From Sipunculus nudus (taxonomy: Eukaryota; Annelida; Sipuncula; Golfingiida; Sipunculidae), in contig CM049306.1 in assembly GCA_026874595.1 (NCBI GenBank), forward strand, positions 103,741,142 through 103,805,141: 64,000 nt of DNA, in the 5' to 3' direction. Positions 11,832 through 25,900 of the stretch are shown piece by piece. The notes below the pieces were generated by a model. The model did not search any database. It saw nothing but the letters and a program-made list of their open reading frames with translations, and was not told the DNA's origin. Every line of letters begins with the position of its first letter. Position 1 is the stretch's first letter. A program made the translations under genes and the position numbers.

Positions 11832-14800
11832 AATCAAAACTGCTAAGCATGTCATAATTTATAGATCCTTTTTCAAGATATTGCAGTTGCAGTCTCATTC
11901 ACATATAGTCCGCCACGTACGGACTCCATTTATCTGTGATATGGAGTCCGACCGTCTAGCGGTGAGAGTTCACCCTGCCGTACATGGAGGGACCTGTAAC
12001 ATGAATTATCACTGCTTGTTGTGCGATAGAGAAACAATCTTGTATTTATATATAGAAATAAACTTTTTATGTATCAAATTAAATCGATATATCACCTTTA
12101 TGTGCGCCTGTAAATGTTTTTAGCTCAGCTGACTATAAGTCATCTGAGCTATAGTCGTGGTCCATTGTCCGTCGTCCGTCCGTCCGTCTGTAGATGTGGC
12201 ACGTTTTGAAACCGTAAGACCTAGGAATCCAAAATTCAGCATAATGTTAGATGTCCCCAAGATCTCCTACCAAGCCGAAAACTGGGTCTTTGCGACTTCG
12301 TTCCTTTGAGAAATTAAGGAAAAACCTCAATTTTTTATTAAAATCCTATTTTCACACTTCAGGACTGCCTAATATCAAAACCACTCATCTGTTTTTCCTC
12401 ATATTTACCATAAATATTCCTCTATATAGTTCTTATGTACATGCCAGAAATTAAGTCTGTAAAGTATAAATTCTTTAAGTTATGGGCCAAAACATAATGG
12501 ACTTTGTAAAAAATCAGGAAAAATAATAACTCACTTAACATGAAAAATTTTGAAACTAGAGTCTATTTTATCAAGTATATAACTATGTTTAATTAAGATT
12601 CAATTGTTTACCCAAAATTAGATCTGAATTTTGTAAATTTTTTAAGTTATTAGCATAAAAAAAAATCAGTACCTTAAATTTTGCCCAACTTTGACCATGG
12701 CACGTTTTTTTTCCTGTAAGCACCATTGATTTAATTTTCACAGCATGTAAACATAAATATTTAGTTTGTCTAAATCTGAAATTTGAAAATAAAAGCTTGA
12801 AAATTAAGCTAGTTATTGATTTTTTTCTGTAGTCACTTGCTTTGATTACAGATGCAGGGTCCCACTCCAGGTCACTGGAAGTCAGCTATGCCAGGGTTTC
12901 TGATTTGTTACAGTCACTGGGGGAGATCCCCTGCTGTGACAGGTGTACAGTTATTCTCATATCACCACCCCAACCCCCCCCCCCCCCCTGCAAACCCAAC
13001 CCACCAAGTGTTATGCAGTAATTGTATCCGCCAAAACAGAGTTTTGCGGATACTATGTTTTCAGCTGGCCGCCGCCGCCGCCGCCGCGTAGGTGTCCGGA
13101 GAACTCCTCCGTAACCGCTGGGCGGAATTTTCCGAAACCCGGGATTATGTTCGGGTCACATGTGAACTGCTGCGCCCCGATTTTGTTTTGACCTCTGACC
13201 TTTCCTTTGCGCTCTGCGTCCGTTTGTGCGTCTGTTTCCACACATAAACCCACATATCTCGGGAACCGTTTGACCGATCAGGAAAATTTTTTTGCACAAA
13301 TGTAGCCCTCGAAGAGCTTTATAACATACACCAAAAATGGTGGCGCCACCTGCAACCATGTTTGCACAGTGTCCATCTGTTCGTCTGCCTTGGGTTAAAA
13401 TCACTCATATCTCTGCAGTGACTTGACTAATTCACCTGAAATTGGGCATGCGTAAACATCCTGGATAGCTTTTCTGATTTTATGACAGGTGGCGCCACCT
13501 ACATTCACGTTTACGCTGCAGACATCCAAGCTCATATCTCGGGAACCGTTTGACCGATCAGGAAAATTCTTTTGCACAAATGTAGCCCTTGGAGAGCTTT
13601 ATAACATACACCAAAAATGGTGGCGCCACCTGCAACCATGTTTGCTCAGTGTCCATCTGTTCGTCTGCCTTGGGTTAAAATCACTCATATCTCTGCAGTG
13701 ACTTGACTAATTCACCTGAAATTGGGCATGCGTTTACATCCTGGATAGCTTTTCTGATTTTATGACAGGTGGCGCCACCTACATTCACGTTTACGCTGCA
13801 GATATCCAAGCTCATATCTTGGGAACCGTTTGACCGATCAGGAAAATTCTTTTGCACAAATGTAGCCCTTGGGGAGCTTTATAACATACACCAAAAATGG
13901 TGGCGCTACCTGCAACCATGTTTGCACAGTGTCCATCTGTTTGTCTGCCTTGGGTTAAAATCACTCATATCTCTGCAGTGACTTGACTAATTCACCTGAA
14001 ATTTGGCATGCGTATACATCCTGGATAGCTTTTCTGATTTTATGACAGGTGGCGCCACCTACATTCATGTTTACGCTGCAGACATCCAAGCTCATATCTC
14101 GGGAACCGTTTGACCTATCAGGAAAATTCTTTTGCACAAATGTAGCCCTTGGAGAGCTTTATAACATACACCGAAAATGGTGGCACCACCTGCAACCATG
14201 TTTGCACACTGTCCATCTGTTTGTCTGCCTTGGGTTAAAATCACTCATATCTCTGCAGTGGTTTGACTAAGTCACCTGAAATTCGGCATGCTTATACATC
14301 CTGGATAGCTTTTCTGATTTTATGACAGGTGGCGCCACCTACAATCAAGTTTACGCTGCAGACATCCAAGCTCATATCTAGGGAACCGTTTGACCGATTG
14401 GGCAAAAAATTTGCATGTGTATAAATCTCACATAGCTCTCTATCAAATGCAAAACTGGTGGCGCCACCTGCAGCCATGTTTGCACAGCTCCCATCTGTTT
14501 GTCTGCCATGGGATAAAATCACTCATATCTCGGCAGTGGTTTGACATATCTGCGTAAAATTTTGCAAGTTTATACATCCCCGACAGCTCTCTTGATTTTA
14601 TGACAGGTGGCGCCACCTGCATTCTAGTTTATGCAGCAGATATCCAAGCTCATATCTTGGGAACCGTTTGACCGATTGGGCCAAAGTTTTGCATGTGTAT
14701 AGAGCTTTCTGGATTTTTTCGTAGGTAGCGCAACCTACATACACAATTTGGCTGCAGACATCCATGCTAATATGCAACACTTCACCCGTTCCACTCTGAT

Positions 14801-16921
14801 TTAGGCGGATACAAGTAGTCGCTTGTCGACTACCCGTATTCTAGTTGTTGTTGTTTTCACTGTATCTCCTTAATTGTAATGCTGTTTCCACTCCGATATG
14901 CAAAAACTTTCCTTGAAAACATAATTCAAGGTGTAATCCAGAAGATGCAAGGTTGTGTAATGTAGCATTTTTAAAGAAATCAATTTTCTTTTAAATGATT
15001 TTAACAAATATAAATGAACCCATCAGTATGCTTAAATTATTATAAAATATGAAGCATATTATGGATAAATAAAGACACAATTAAAAATTGTGAAATCTAA
15101 ATCAAGTATTATTTTAGATATTTACAGATTTTTGTTAATTTTGTTAATTTGATATTTTTGTTTTACAGATTTAAAAGATATATTTTTGTGATAAAAAATA
15201 AATAAACATTTGTATGCATGATGTGGTGTTATCTGACAAGATTGAGATTTATGATGATGCAATTGAGAATTATGAATCAACTTTTATATTCAGATATATA
15301 TGTTATATTGGAAATGTATAAAAATATAAACTTAAATTAGAAAATAATTGATGTGATAAAAAAATCAGGATTTAATACAAACATTTGTTCATTATTTTCC
15401 TGCCTCAGCAGAATTTGAGATCAGGCTTTGTTTGCCCTGTTTTATGTTGTTAATTAGCTATATTTCAACTGTATACATTTCATAAAAAAAATACATATAT
15501 ATTTAATAATATATATTATACAAAAAAATAGATTCAATTGAACAAATGTGTAAACTACTGAAATGTCAACAGTTAATCGAAAAACCAACCAATGATCATG
15601 GTAATAGTACAGATCATTTGTTCACAAACTGCTCACATGCTTTAGTTTCAACATTAGGAAACACATGGTCAGGTCACAAAATATTTTTTGCAACAATTTC
15701 TTGCTCATCAATACAAACCAATCATATAAACCAACCATGGCCTTTACTACCTCTTCCTCTTACACTTTATCTCCATTAGATATTATTTTAGATTTTTACA
15801 CTCAAGGTTAACGTCAGCTGAGCACAGTGACCCATAGGTCCCTTGTTTATCCTTTGAACTCATGTTGTCAATGATGCTAATTTCCTATTGGTTGTTCCAA
15901 CTGGAAAGCGCCATCGGCCAGACGGAGACGAAGCAATATCTGACTTCATCCAGAGAAAGTGCCCATACTTTATTAATGCTGATCATCCAGCAAAAGTTTT
16001 GGTCCCAACGGAGTCTAAGCATCTGTAACAATTATAATATGTGGGGTTTGATTGGTGTCCTCACGCTTCACAAGGCATAAACGTGTCTGAGGGTCTGTAC
16101 GGATCTGTACAAACTTAGATAGTATAGACTCTCTCCCCGCCAGAGGCTGCAGCGCTTGTATTGTTTACTATATATATGTCAGCGCTGCAAGACTGCAGCA
16201 AATTCATATATATTCTGATATATTCTTTACTGTAGTTGCATCTGCTTTTTTTGTATGTTATATCACCAATTAACTTGGTCAAGATCATCATAACTGATTA
16301 CTCATTTTATGCAGAACCAGACGCATATACAGTGGCTAAAACTGGCCATTACGGTAAAACACAGCTCACTGATCTGTGAGGAGTGCCACCGATCATAATG
16401 TATGTACCAAGACATTCACACAGTGATCCATGTTTAGATACGAACTGGTGTTTGTATTACAGAATGTAACAGGCACGGCTACGTAAGCTACAAGCAAACA
16501 GGGAACAACAGCAGTCATTGAATAGCACCTTATCCATATTGCTGAATTTCCAATATTGACAAAATGGCCTCCTTTACACATGATATCTTCTATTATATGC
16601 TTCCTTTGTGACTACAGGTTAAGTGTTTATGACTAGGTGATTGCGGGGAAGTATATGTCAGGGTGCCTTTCATAGTGAGTGAACTATCAGGGCAGGTTTA
16701 TTAATCTTTGTGAGTAGCACTTGTGCCTCACACCATAGATACGTTGATATTTATTGACATTAGGGAGCTGTTTATGACATACTCCACCTAACATGTTGGC
16801 ATCAACTGATATATGTTAGTGAGGAATCTATAAAAGTTACTTTGTATTCTGCTGACATTGTCAGTGATGCATTTAATTAACTGTAATCACCATATCCTGG
16901 AGCCCTTTCATTTATTCTTAT

Positions 16922-16984
<63 letters not shown>

Positions 16985-19900
16985 CTGCCGAAAATTAATT
17001 TCTCTGATGTGTTTTTGAGTCATTTCTGAAAGGTTTAAAGTCACTGCCACTCAGTGGAGCACATTCTAATATCATTTATCACTCAAGGCAACTTAACTAT
17101 TAGTTAGTGCAGTTTAAAAAATAAAACTGAGAGTTACAGGTGTTTCCTTTGCTATTTCATTCATTCATCATGATTTTAGTGTTTCTTTGACCTGTGTATA
17201 AGTTTACTTCTTTGCCATGTGGTATTTTTTTCTCCAATGATGTACTTTTCTATACATACATATATTAATTTATTTACCAAGGGATATTATTCAAAATGAA
17301 AGCATAAATGTAGTAACATTCGGTTTAAACTCGGTATGACAGAAATATTATTGTAACCTTAATGACTGATAATTACTCAAGACCCCCTGGTAAAAGAAAA
17401 CTGAAAGTCAGAGATTTTTGGTGTGACATGGTTTCACCTTAACTGGCTTAAGGCAAGGGACTGCATGGCAACAATCATGGTCAGGTATGCCTGTTGCCAT
17501 GCATCAGTTGTTTAGGGGATCCTCTGTTAGATAATTATTTAACTGTGATAAGATTAATGAATTATAACAATAATATTAAACAAACAGTCTATATTAATTC
17601 TGATAGTGAAATGGATTTGTAACCTTAGATATTATCAGTTAAGAATGACTGTAGATTAAATTAGTGCATAATACATTGCTGTAATACTTGTTAAGTAACT
17701 TAATGGAATAATTTTTTCCAGGTGTCATAATGAAGAAAAAAATATGGAGTAATTCTAATGCATAAGGCATTGACATACTGAAAATGTGTTAAACCCCCAT
17801 ATGAAATTGACTTTTTTCAAGAAAAAAACAACATGCTTTACTTTTCCAGCAGTGTTTACTTGTATTTCATACACAGGATAAATTATTTATACTGCAGCAT
17901 TTACCTGATAAGAAACGATAAACACAGTATTTTGCCTTGCCCATTATCAAACATTGTACAAATACATGGCTCCAAGCAGTCAGCTTGCTGTTTGTACTTG
18001 GTACAAGATAAATATTTGTCTTGGTGACATGTGAAACCACCAGGATCTAATTACCAGACTCCTGTTTGTGGTAAAGTCAGTCTGAGACCTTCAGGGACAT
18101 TGGCACCAGCAAAAAAAAAACAACTGATTTTTCAACCAGATCAGAATCTTCTATCCCTGAGGGCACTGGTTACTCCCTTCCATTAATCAAGTTTCAGTGC
18201 TTGTTGTACGACATGTCCTTGGGCTTGTAAATGGCTCCATATGTTTACAGCACCACCGTCAGCTTGGTTATACTATTTGACACAATATATAATAATTTTG
18301 CTCATACAAGATTTAAATGTATAACCAGAAATCTGCCAGCATTTTTAGGCCTTTTGATTTCAAATGACTGTTAAATGACTAACGGAGGGAAATAAAAGCA
18401 TTATCTTAGTAATTGATTGTCCCTGTTCATAAAGATCTGTTTTGTGCACACCCAAATATCTGCCGGTACTGCCTGTACAGGGTTTATTGTAATAAACCAT
18501 TTCACATTCAATATAACTAATATTGAGTATATATGGCTCATTTAGTAAGCTGGATAGTATTATTCCTTAACTTATTTCAGTCCAATAAACCACTTCACAG
18601 TAAATGTAACCACCTGGAGTGTCAGAATTTGTTTCACCATTTTGTTAATGTAGTTGGCTGTCATACATATATGAATTCTTATGTTACTTGTTGCCCATCT
18701 TATATGAGCTCAGTGACATTTTTTTATCTATAAGAATTAAGTTAACTCTGCAGATGATGAATCAAACCCTTCAAGGTATAAATGTCAAACATAACCTGAA
18801 TCTTGTGTACCTGTGTAATGTATTTTCAGATCGTAGAACCAGTTCTGTTGGTTTCCGACGGCCAAGTGGTATGAAAGAAGAGACAGGCTCTATAATAGCA
18901 GCAAGCAGCATCTTGTCCGAAGGCAGCAAAAGTAAAGGATCATTCTTCATAAGTTTTCTAAATGTCTGAGGGATCCTTCCATGAAACTGATCCCAGATCT
19001 AAATACTAGTTCTGTACAGCACATTTAATTAGTTAATTATGATTTTATGCTTCGTCAAAAAAGACACTATTTGTTTCTCTTAAACATGTTTTTGTAAACC
19101 ATTTGTGTTTCACTCACATGATCTAATTTGTGTGATCAACTACTTTATTGTCTGCTTGCTAATGTAACAAGATTACTTTAAAATATGCCAGTGTTCCAGC
19201 CCACTTAGATCACATGTAAATACATAGCTCACCTCACACACTTTGTAAGTGTAGTCACAGTGGCACATGGTATTTGTCACTGAGTAGACTGTTTATTACA
19301 ATACACCAGATCACAATTATGTTTCTGCATGCTTTGTTCTCTATGTTTTATCAGCAGGCCTTGATAAGAGTGGCTACTTCATGTCTGTCATACAGTTCCA
19401 GCTGTCATCCAAACATTGTGAAGATAAAGGTAATATCAGTTAATTAAACAATATTAAACAATGATTAAAAATGATTTACATCAAAGGCATTCTTGTTTGA
19501 CTTTGCAGGGTCTCCAGAACTGCTGTATATGTTTTTTTTTCAAATACCTATTTTTGTGCTCGAAATTAATACTTTATTATGTATAATTTCCTTTAAACTT
19601 ATATTTTGACCTTATCCTTCATATTTCCTTTATTGTTGGCATAAAGGGGACTCAGAGTTCTGATTCAATAACCACCATCTGTTGACAATAACCAATGTCA
19701 CAAGCAGATTTTGTAAAAGTATAATATGTTCTCATTGATATTCTGCTAATTCATGTTAAAAGGATGTAAACTACCATGTCATAATTGCTTGTTTGTTCAT
19801 GTTAATAAAAGTTCTGTGTAATATTGCTTTTAATCATCACTCATGGTATATATAATTAGCAGAAGTTTATATATTATCAGTAGTTTTTTTTTCAATAAAT

Positions 19901-22900
19901 CTGAGTAATATTTATACTTGAACTTGTCAATTGTACTGCAGTAAAAAGTGTCACCATATTCATATTTATTGCTTGCCGGAATCAAAGATTAAACATTGGG
20001 CCATTTCCATCACAGCACCTTCAACTGGGGTCCATGGGCTTATTTTTGCGCATAGGTGCCAAAGTGCGCTATTGCCAGATTTCTCTATTTTTGGGGTAAA
20101 ACTTTTGAATTTTGAAAATATGCAGTTTTCAGCTTCTAACTCTGTCAGTTTTTATGCTGGAGAGGTCAATTTTTTTGCATCTTGTAGCCCTTGGTGAGCT
20201 CTCGGTGATCCAATCATAAATCTTGCAAAATCTCGCACCGTTTCTTGTCAAACAAGAGTCTTCGAGATTTCATTAAATATGACCTACAGGTTGCATTTTT
20301 TTTTAACAATGGCTTTGAAATTGATATATTTTGTGTTATTTATAAATATCTCGAAATCAGTTTTTCATTTTTTGGAAATAGCCACCAGGGGGCGTGGTAC
20401 CTGAAACACTGTAACATATCATTTTTCTGCAATATCTAAAATAATTTTAAGCATGGCACAATTTTTATCGTTGTATCTTAAACTAGGAACATTGGCTAAT
20501 TCCTCCGCACATGTAGCTTTGTGCTGCTGTTACCATGGTTACCAAATTTGTGGGTTAAACTTGACGATCTGAAAATATGCAGTTTTTGGCTTCTATCTCG
20601 GTTAATATTTATGTTTCAAGGGTCTAGTTTTTTGCATAAGGCTGCTTCCCCTTGGTTCTAAGTCATTCAATTGCAAGTCTCGTCAAATTTCGCTTGGTTT
20701 ATCATCAAACGAGAAAAAACGAGATTTCACGGAAATGCTTATAACTCGGCGACTTTTATAGCTACACAGGTCTAGTTTTCGGCATTTCATAACATATGAC
20801 CAGCTTGACACGCCAGAAAAGAAATCAGGCCAAATCTCGTACTATATCTCGTCAAGCGAGAAAAAAACATGATTTCACGTAAATGCTGATAACACGGCGA
20901 CTTTTGCAGCTAGACAGGTCTAGTTTCCGGCATTTTGTAATATTTGACAAACCTGACATGACAAAACTGGAAATCTCACCAAAGCTCGCACCATTTCCCG
21001 CCAAACTAGAAAACACGAGATTTCATGCAAATGCTTATAACTCGGCGGCTTTTATAGATAGACAGGTCCAGTTTTCGGCATTTCATATCATTTGGCCAGC
21101 TTGACATGACAAACCTGAAAACGTCTCACTGCTTCTTGTCAAACGAGATTAACGGAATTTCATGAAAAAATTTTGAACTTGGTCCCTTTTACACTAGAAA
21201 GATATGCAGCTGTTAAAGGTCAGCATGCATAAATAAACATATTATCCGTTTCTGCTGCCCCCACAATGTTGCTCATTCATATGACTGTTTCTACATGCAC
21301 TCTCTGTCTATCTGTCTGTATCATTTCCATTTCCGGCAAGCGCGTGACCTCTGGTCATCTTGTTTATTTATTCATTTGACATGAGAGTATGAATGAATAT
21401 TTTATTCTGGTTTAAAGGCCTCCGGCCCATAGAACCAATGAGAAGTACAACTGCACTTGTTTATATGAATATGCAAACATTACATCAACAATATAATAAA
21501 TACCAAAAAAAAATAAATAAATAAATAAGAAATACAAAAATCTTGCATGCATTAGATTATGCAGAAAAATAGATATTCAATGAAATATAGTGTATTATTA
21601 AAATAAATAACAATAATAATACTCATAGTAATAATAATAACAAAAAAAGAATGATTCAATGATAGCATAATACACTCTAAATGCCCCTAATGCAAGCAGT
21701 ACACAGAAAAAATACATAGCATTCAAAATACATAAAAGCAATTAATACAATGCATAACCTAACAATAAATAAGAATTGAAAAAATAAGATAAACAAAAAT
21801 AATACAATGATACAATAATACACTTGAATAGCCTAATACAAATTGTACAAACGACAATACACATTAATACAAAATACATAATACAAATAAAAATGAGGAA
21901 AAAACAAAACAAAAAAAACACAGATAAAGAGAACTGATGCGATAGTAGCTCATTACACTTCATTAGATCCTTATACAAAAATTGAAAATTGAGAAATAAC
22001 AAAAAATATGTGACAAAAATTAACACTTAATGCATACCATATACATGTAATAAAAAAAGAAAAAAAAAGTTTATACTCACAAAGAACTGTATGTATGAGA
22101 GTAATCAACAAGTATATAAATATTTCTTATTTACACATGAAAAATTCATTTTAGGGCGAACAAATCATGACAGATTGAACATGCATCATAATATGATCAT
22201 TTTTGAAAATATTCATCTGTGAATTACTAGACATACAAACATATTGCATCCATTATTTGTATTCATATATTAGCCACCATTAAACAGAAACATAATCTAT
22301 GATAGATGTACATTCTTACATTTTAACGGTTCTACTCTATTAACACACTGGTTTACTGCATAAATGACTGATTGAACCGGGTGCAAGTTTATTTTCATTT
22401 ATGCACACATGAGAGTATGCTTAGGTCTGTTTTTTATTTTAATAGGTTGGATTGTTCACAACCCTGGAGATGACCTTGAACAAGAAACCATATTGGAATG
22501 GGCCACTCAGCGATTACAGCTATCCCTCAGACAAAAGTAGGTGGTTATCACACACACACTGACTCACAGGGTTACTGCAGTCTCTTATACACAACCACTT
22601 GTACTTGTATAATCATGTTTTAATGTCTACGAGTGATACTTGATTTACTAGTGCACAATGACTATCAACAGTGCTAAGATATCCAGAAACAAGTATTAAC
22701 TGTCCCACGCTAGTTGTGCTGATATATCTTGTTACCCCTAAGTGCTCCTAATGAATTTCTGTGTGATCATATGTTTATTATCATCCTCTTCTAAAATGCT
22801 TTTCTGTTGAAAGGCTGCTAAGCCTTTTCCTTTTTAGCCCTCAGCCCTTAGGCTGATGGGCTATTGTCGTCACACAAGCTGTCCATCCGTCAGTCCTGCG

Positions 22901-25900
22901 TCCGTTAACTTTTACCTTGTGAGCGGGATATCTGGAAAAGGATTCACCGTCAGAATTTTATTTCCTCAGTAAAGATGTATATCGACAAAATCTAGGTCAA
23001 GTTTGAAGATGGGTGACCTTGACCTATTTCTCTACATTTTAGAGCTGATTATAGAAAAACACTTAGATGCTTATTAATCAGGAATCATTTGGTGGATTTT
23101 CACAATACTTACTATGATCATAGGTTCTGATGGTCTGTAACTCCTGCACAAGTTTTGGGGCACCACCTACAATTTCTGATTTTTAATTAATTTTTCTTGG
23201 ATTTTTCAACTTTGGCCTTGTGAGCGGGATATCTCTAAAAGGAATCACAACAGGAATTTTATTTCTTTGGTGAAGATGTATATAGACAAAATCTCGGTCA
23301 AGTTCGAAGATGGGTGACCTTGACCTACTTTTCAAGGTCACAGAGCTTATAATAGAATAAAACTTAGAGGCTTATTTTTCAGGAAGCATTTGGTGGATTG
23401 TTATGAATCATGGTACATACCTCTCCATTTTAAATTTATAACTGAAACATGTACAGATATACATCCATGTGAGAACAGATATTTAGTACTTGTTGCTGTT
23501 ACCACCTTTAAACACTGATCTTTTGGCTGAGGGCTTTTTGTCAGCTTCTGCTGATATTCTAGTTAAATTTTACAAGCTATGATGGGACCATTCCAGATAT
23601 ATTGATGTACCTGTATAATTTGTATATGATAATATTATTAGTATATAAGTGTATAAAACATATTTTGCATGCATTCCAGTTCATGTACCACCTGTTTGTA
23701 ATTGATGAGGAAATGGTGAATTTAGAGCATTATTTAATTCAATCAAGTTAATTCTGATCTGAACTGAAAATGATGTATATCTTTTGCAGGAAAGAACAGA
23801 TGGCTATTGACAAAGCTAACGGTTTGGACAAACCTGTCATACTGCGTTACTATGGTGACAGTCATAGTGCAGGAGGGGGAAAGTACGGAAAACGGATGAT
23901 GCCACGTCTCAGTAACACTCAAATTGGTAAAGGCCAGAAGCCAAGCATTCCTACAGTGGATATCAGAGGGAATGATGGAAAGAAGCTCTTCATGACGGCT
24001 GTATCTGATGGCACTACAACAGTATTGTATCCTTTTCAAGTTATCTGTGGCTCAGCAGGGCTCCAGAATACTTTCATGTTTGCAGGCCAGAAAAACTTTT
24101 TTTTTAAATGTTCTTTTAAACATTGGATTAACCTGGCTGAAGCTAACACATACACCCAAAAAGATGAAAAAGATGTGTGTAAGAAACAATAAAAGTATAA
24201 TAAAAAATGAACTTACAATTCTCTGGAAAGGCGTTCCACATACATGGTACAATATAAGTACGGAAATGCATAGAGATAAATCCTGAAACTTGCTGTGAGC
24301 ATGGTACACAGAATGTACACATGGTACCAAGGTCACTGGTCACATGATCATCGCGCACGTGACGACTTTGGAATGTTCTTCTCAAGTCCTGGTGGTTTAA
24401 CACAGTACACCTGATACCTAACACTACCTGGCTTGACACAGTCTCTATCCTTTAGGCATTTGCTTCTCCAGAACCCTGGCAGATAGGCTCACAGCCCTCA
24501 CTGTTGTATCACTTAGACAATGTCTGTCACTGTAGTTTCACATAGACAATGTCTGTAAAACATGCAGCTGCCAATGTTGTTTGCTCTGGTGTACCCAAAT
24601 ATGCCATAGCACAAGACAGTATTTGGTACTACACACATGGAACAGCATATTAACGGTCTTCTGGTCTGTTCACTGGGCTCACTCATGGTGGATAAACATT
24701 GGCTGTTAACAAGTCTTTCTGTAAATATAACTCACACGTCTGTTAGTGATTTAGGCTGGATGCCCGCAAACATCTGACATGCAATACACCAGATAATCGT
24801 CCCTCTGCTGATCAGTTTACTGACAATCTCTGATCTTCCTTTGGACTGCAAAAGTGCAAGAAGTAACCATATAGCACCCTGACCCAGGATATTGTGTCCT
24901 TGCGTCTTCAGCATATACGCTCATGCCTATGTCACACATCCTGACCGCCTGTGGCCAATCGCCATACAGTATTATGAGACCTGTCGTTCAATGCATCAGT
25001 TTTAAAATAGACAAGTCTCCAGGGACAAAAGTATGAGAAAATTATGTTTGCAGGTGCTCTTCCTTTGAAATCTACACCAGTCAATGTTATTACAGGAAAC
25101 TGTCTAGACTAACGCTGAAGAATCTGACAAACTTTTCTCACAGAACAACGACTGAACTGAAACCTACATCAAACAAAAACCTGGATTCCCCAAACCCAAG
25201 TTCCCATGCTCACATCTATACATGATGTTGCATATTAATACATAACATTCTAAAGAAACAATCATCTGGTTATACTACCCTTACTTAAATGTTCAATACC
25301 GTAATAATAAATAAACACATCACAGTTCTCTGGTGACAGGCTTTTCATATTTGATATTTGTACAATTGCACTTGGAATCACAACATTTGGACATCTTATT
25401 ATTTAAATCACTACTGAGTGTATAGTTATAGTATGTATATGAAATTACAGTAGTATCAACTACATTTCAATAGTTGATCATCCAGGAAGACAACAGTTTC
25501 ATCTGTTCCTTTGCTTCAAAGTATATAAATGCTTCTCCATATTAGAAATATAGTTCAATATTACTATACATTCAAGATAAATTCATGGAGAAAAAATAAA
25601 CCTTTTATTGCTTTAATTTAGTATTATATTATGATCATTATTAATAGTTAGTGCCTGGATTAAGCCTTAACTGTGACAGTTACCCCTCTGGAAGAACGGC
25701 TGTCCTTTCAACAAGTGCAGGTCTACAGAAGCGGGGGTTTTACACAATCGTGTATGAGGATCGCCCAGAGCAGCAGATGCTGGCATGTTTCACGCCATCT
25801 GGACAGGGATGTTGTTATTACCAGAATGGTGTCATCAGGTTCCTGGCTACTGAGACAGGCGGAAGTGTGGCTGAATCTGACGGAGCTGTGTCAAAACGCT

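Noticed and set aside
13489-14270. Three about 70-codon ORFs with nearly identical protein sequence
   Set aside because: They are the same chance frame in successive 280-bp tandem units, with no start context and no extension.
24027-24192. Extension of exon 7 of the FAM194 gene into the following open frame
   Set aside because: Ending the exon at 24026 and joining to 25680 restores the family motif FYPSG and the correct phase. The read-through frame has no domain similarity.
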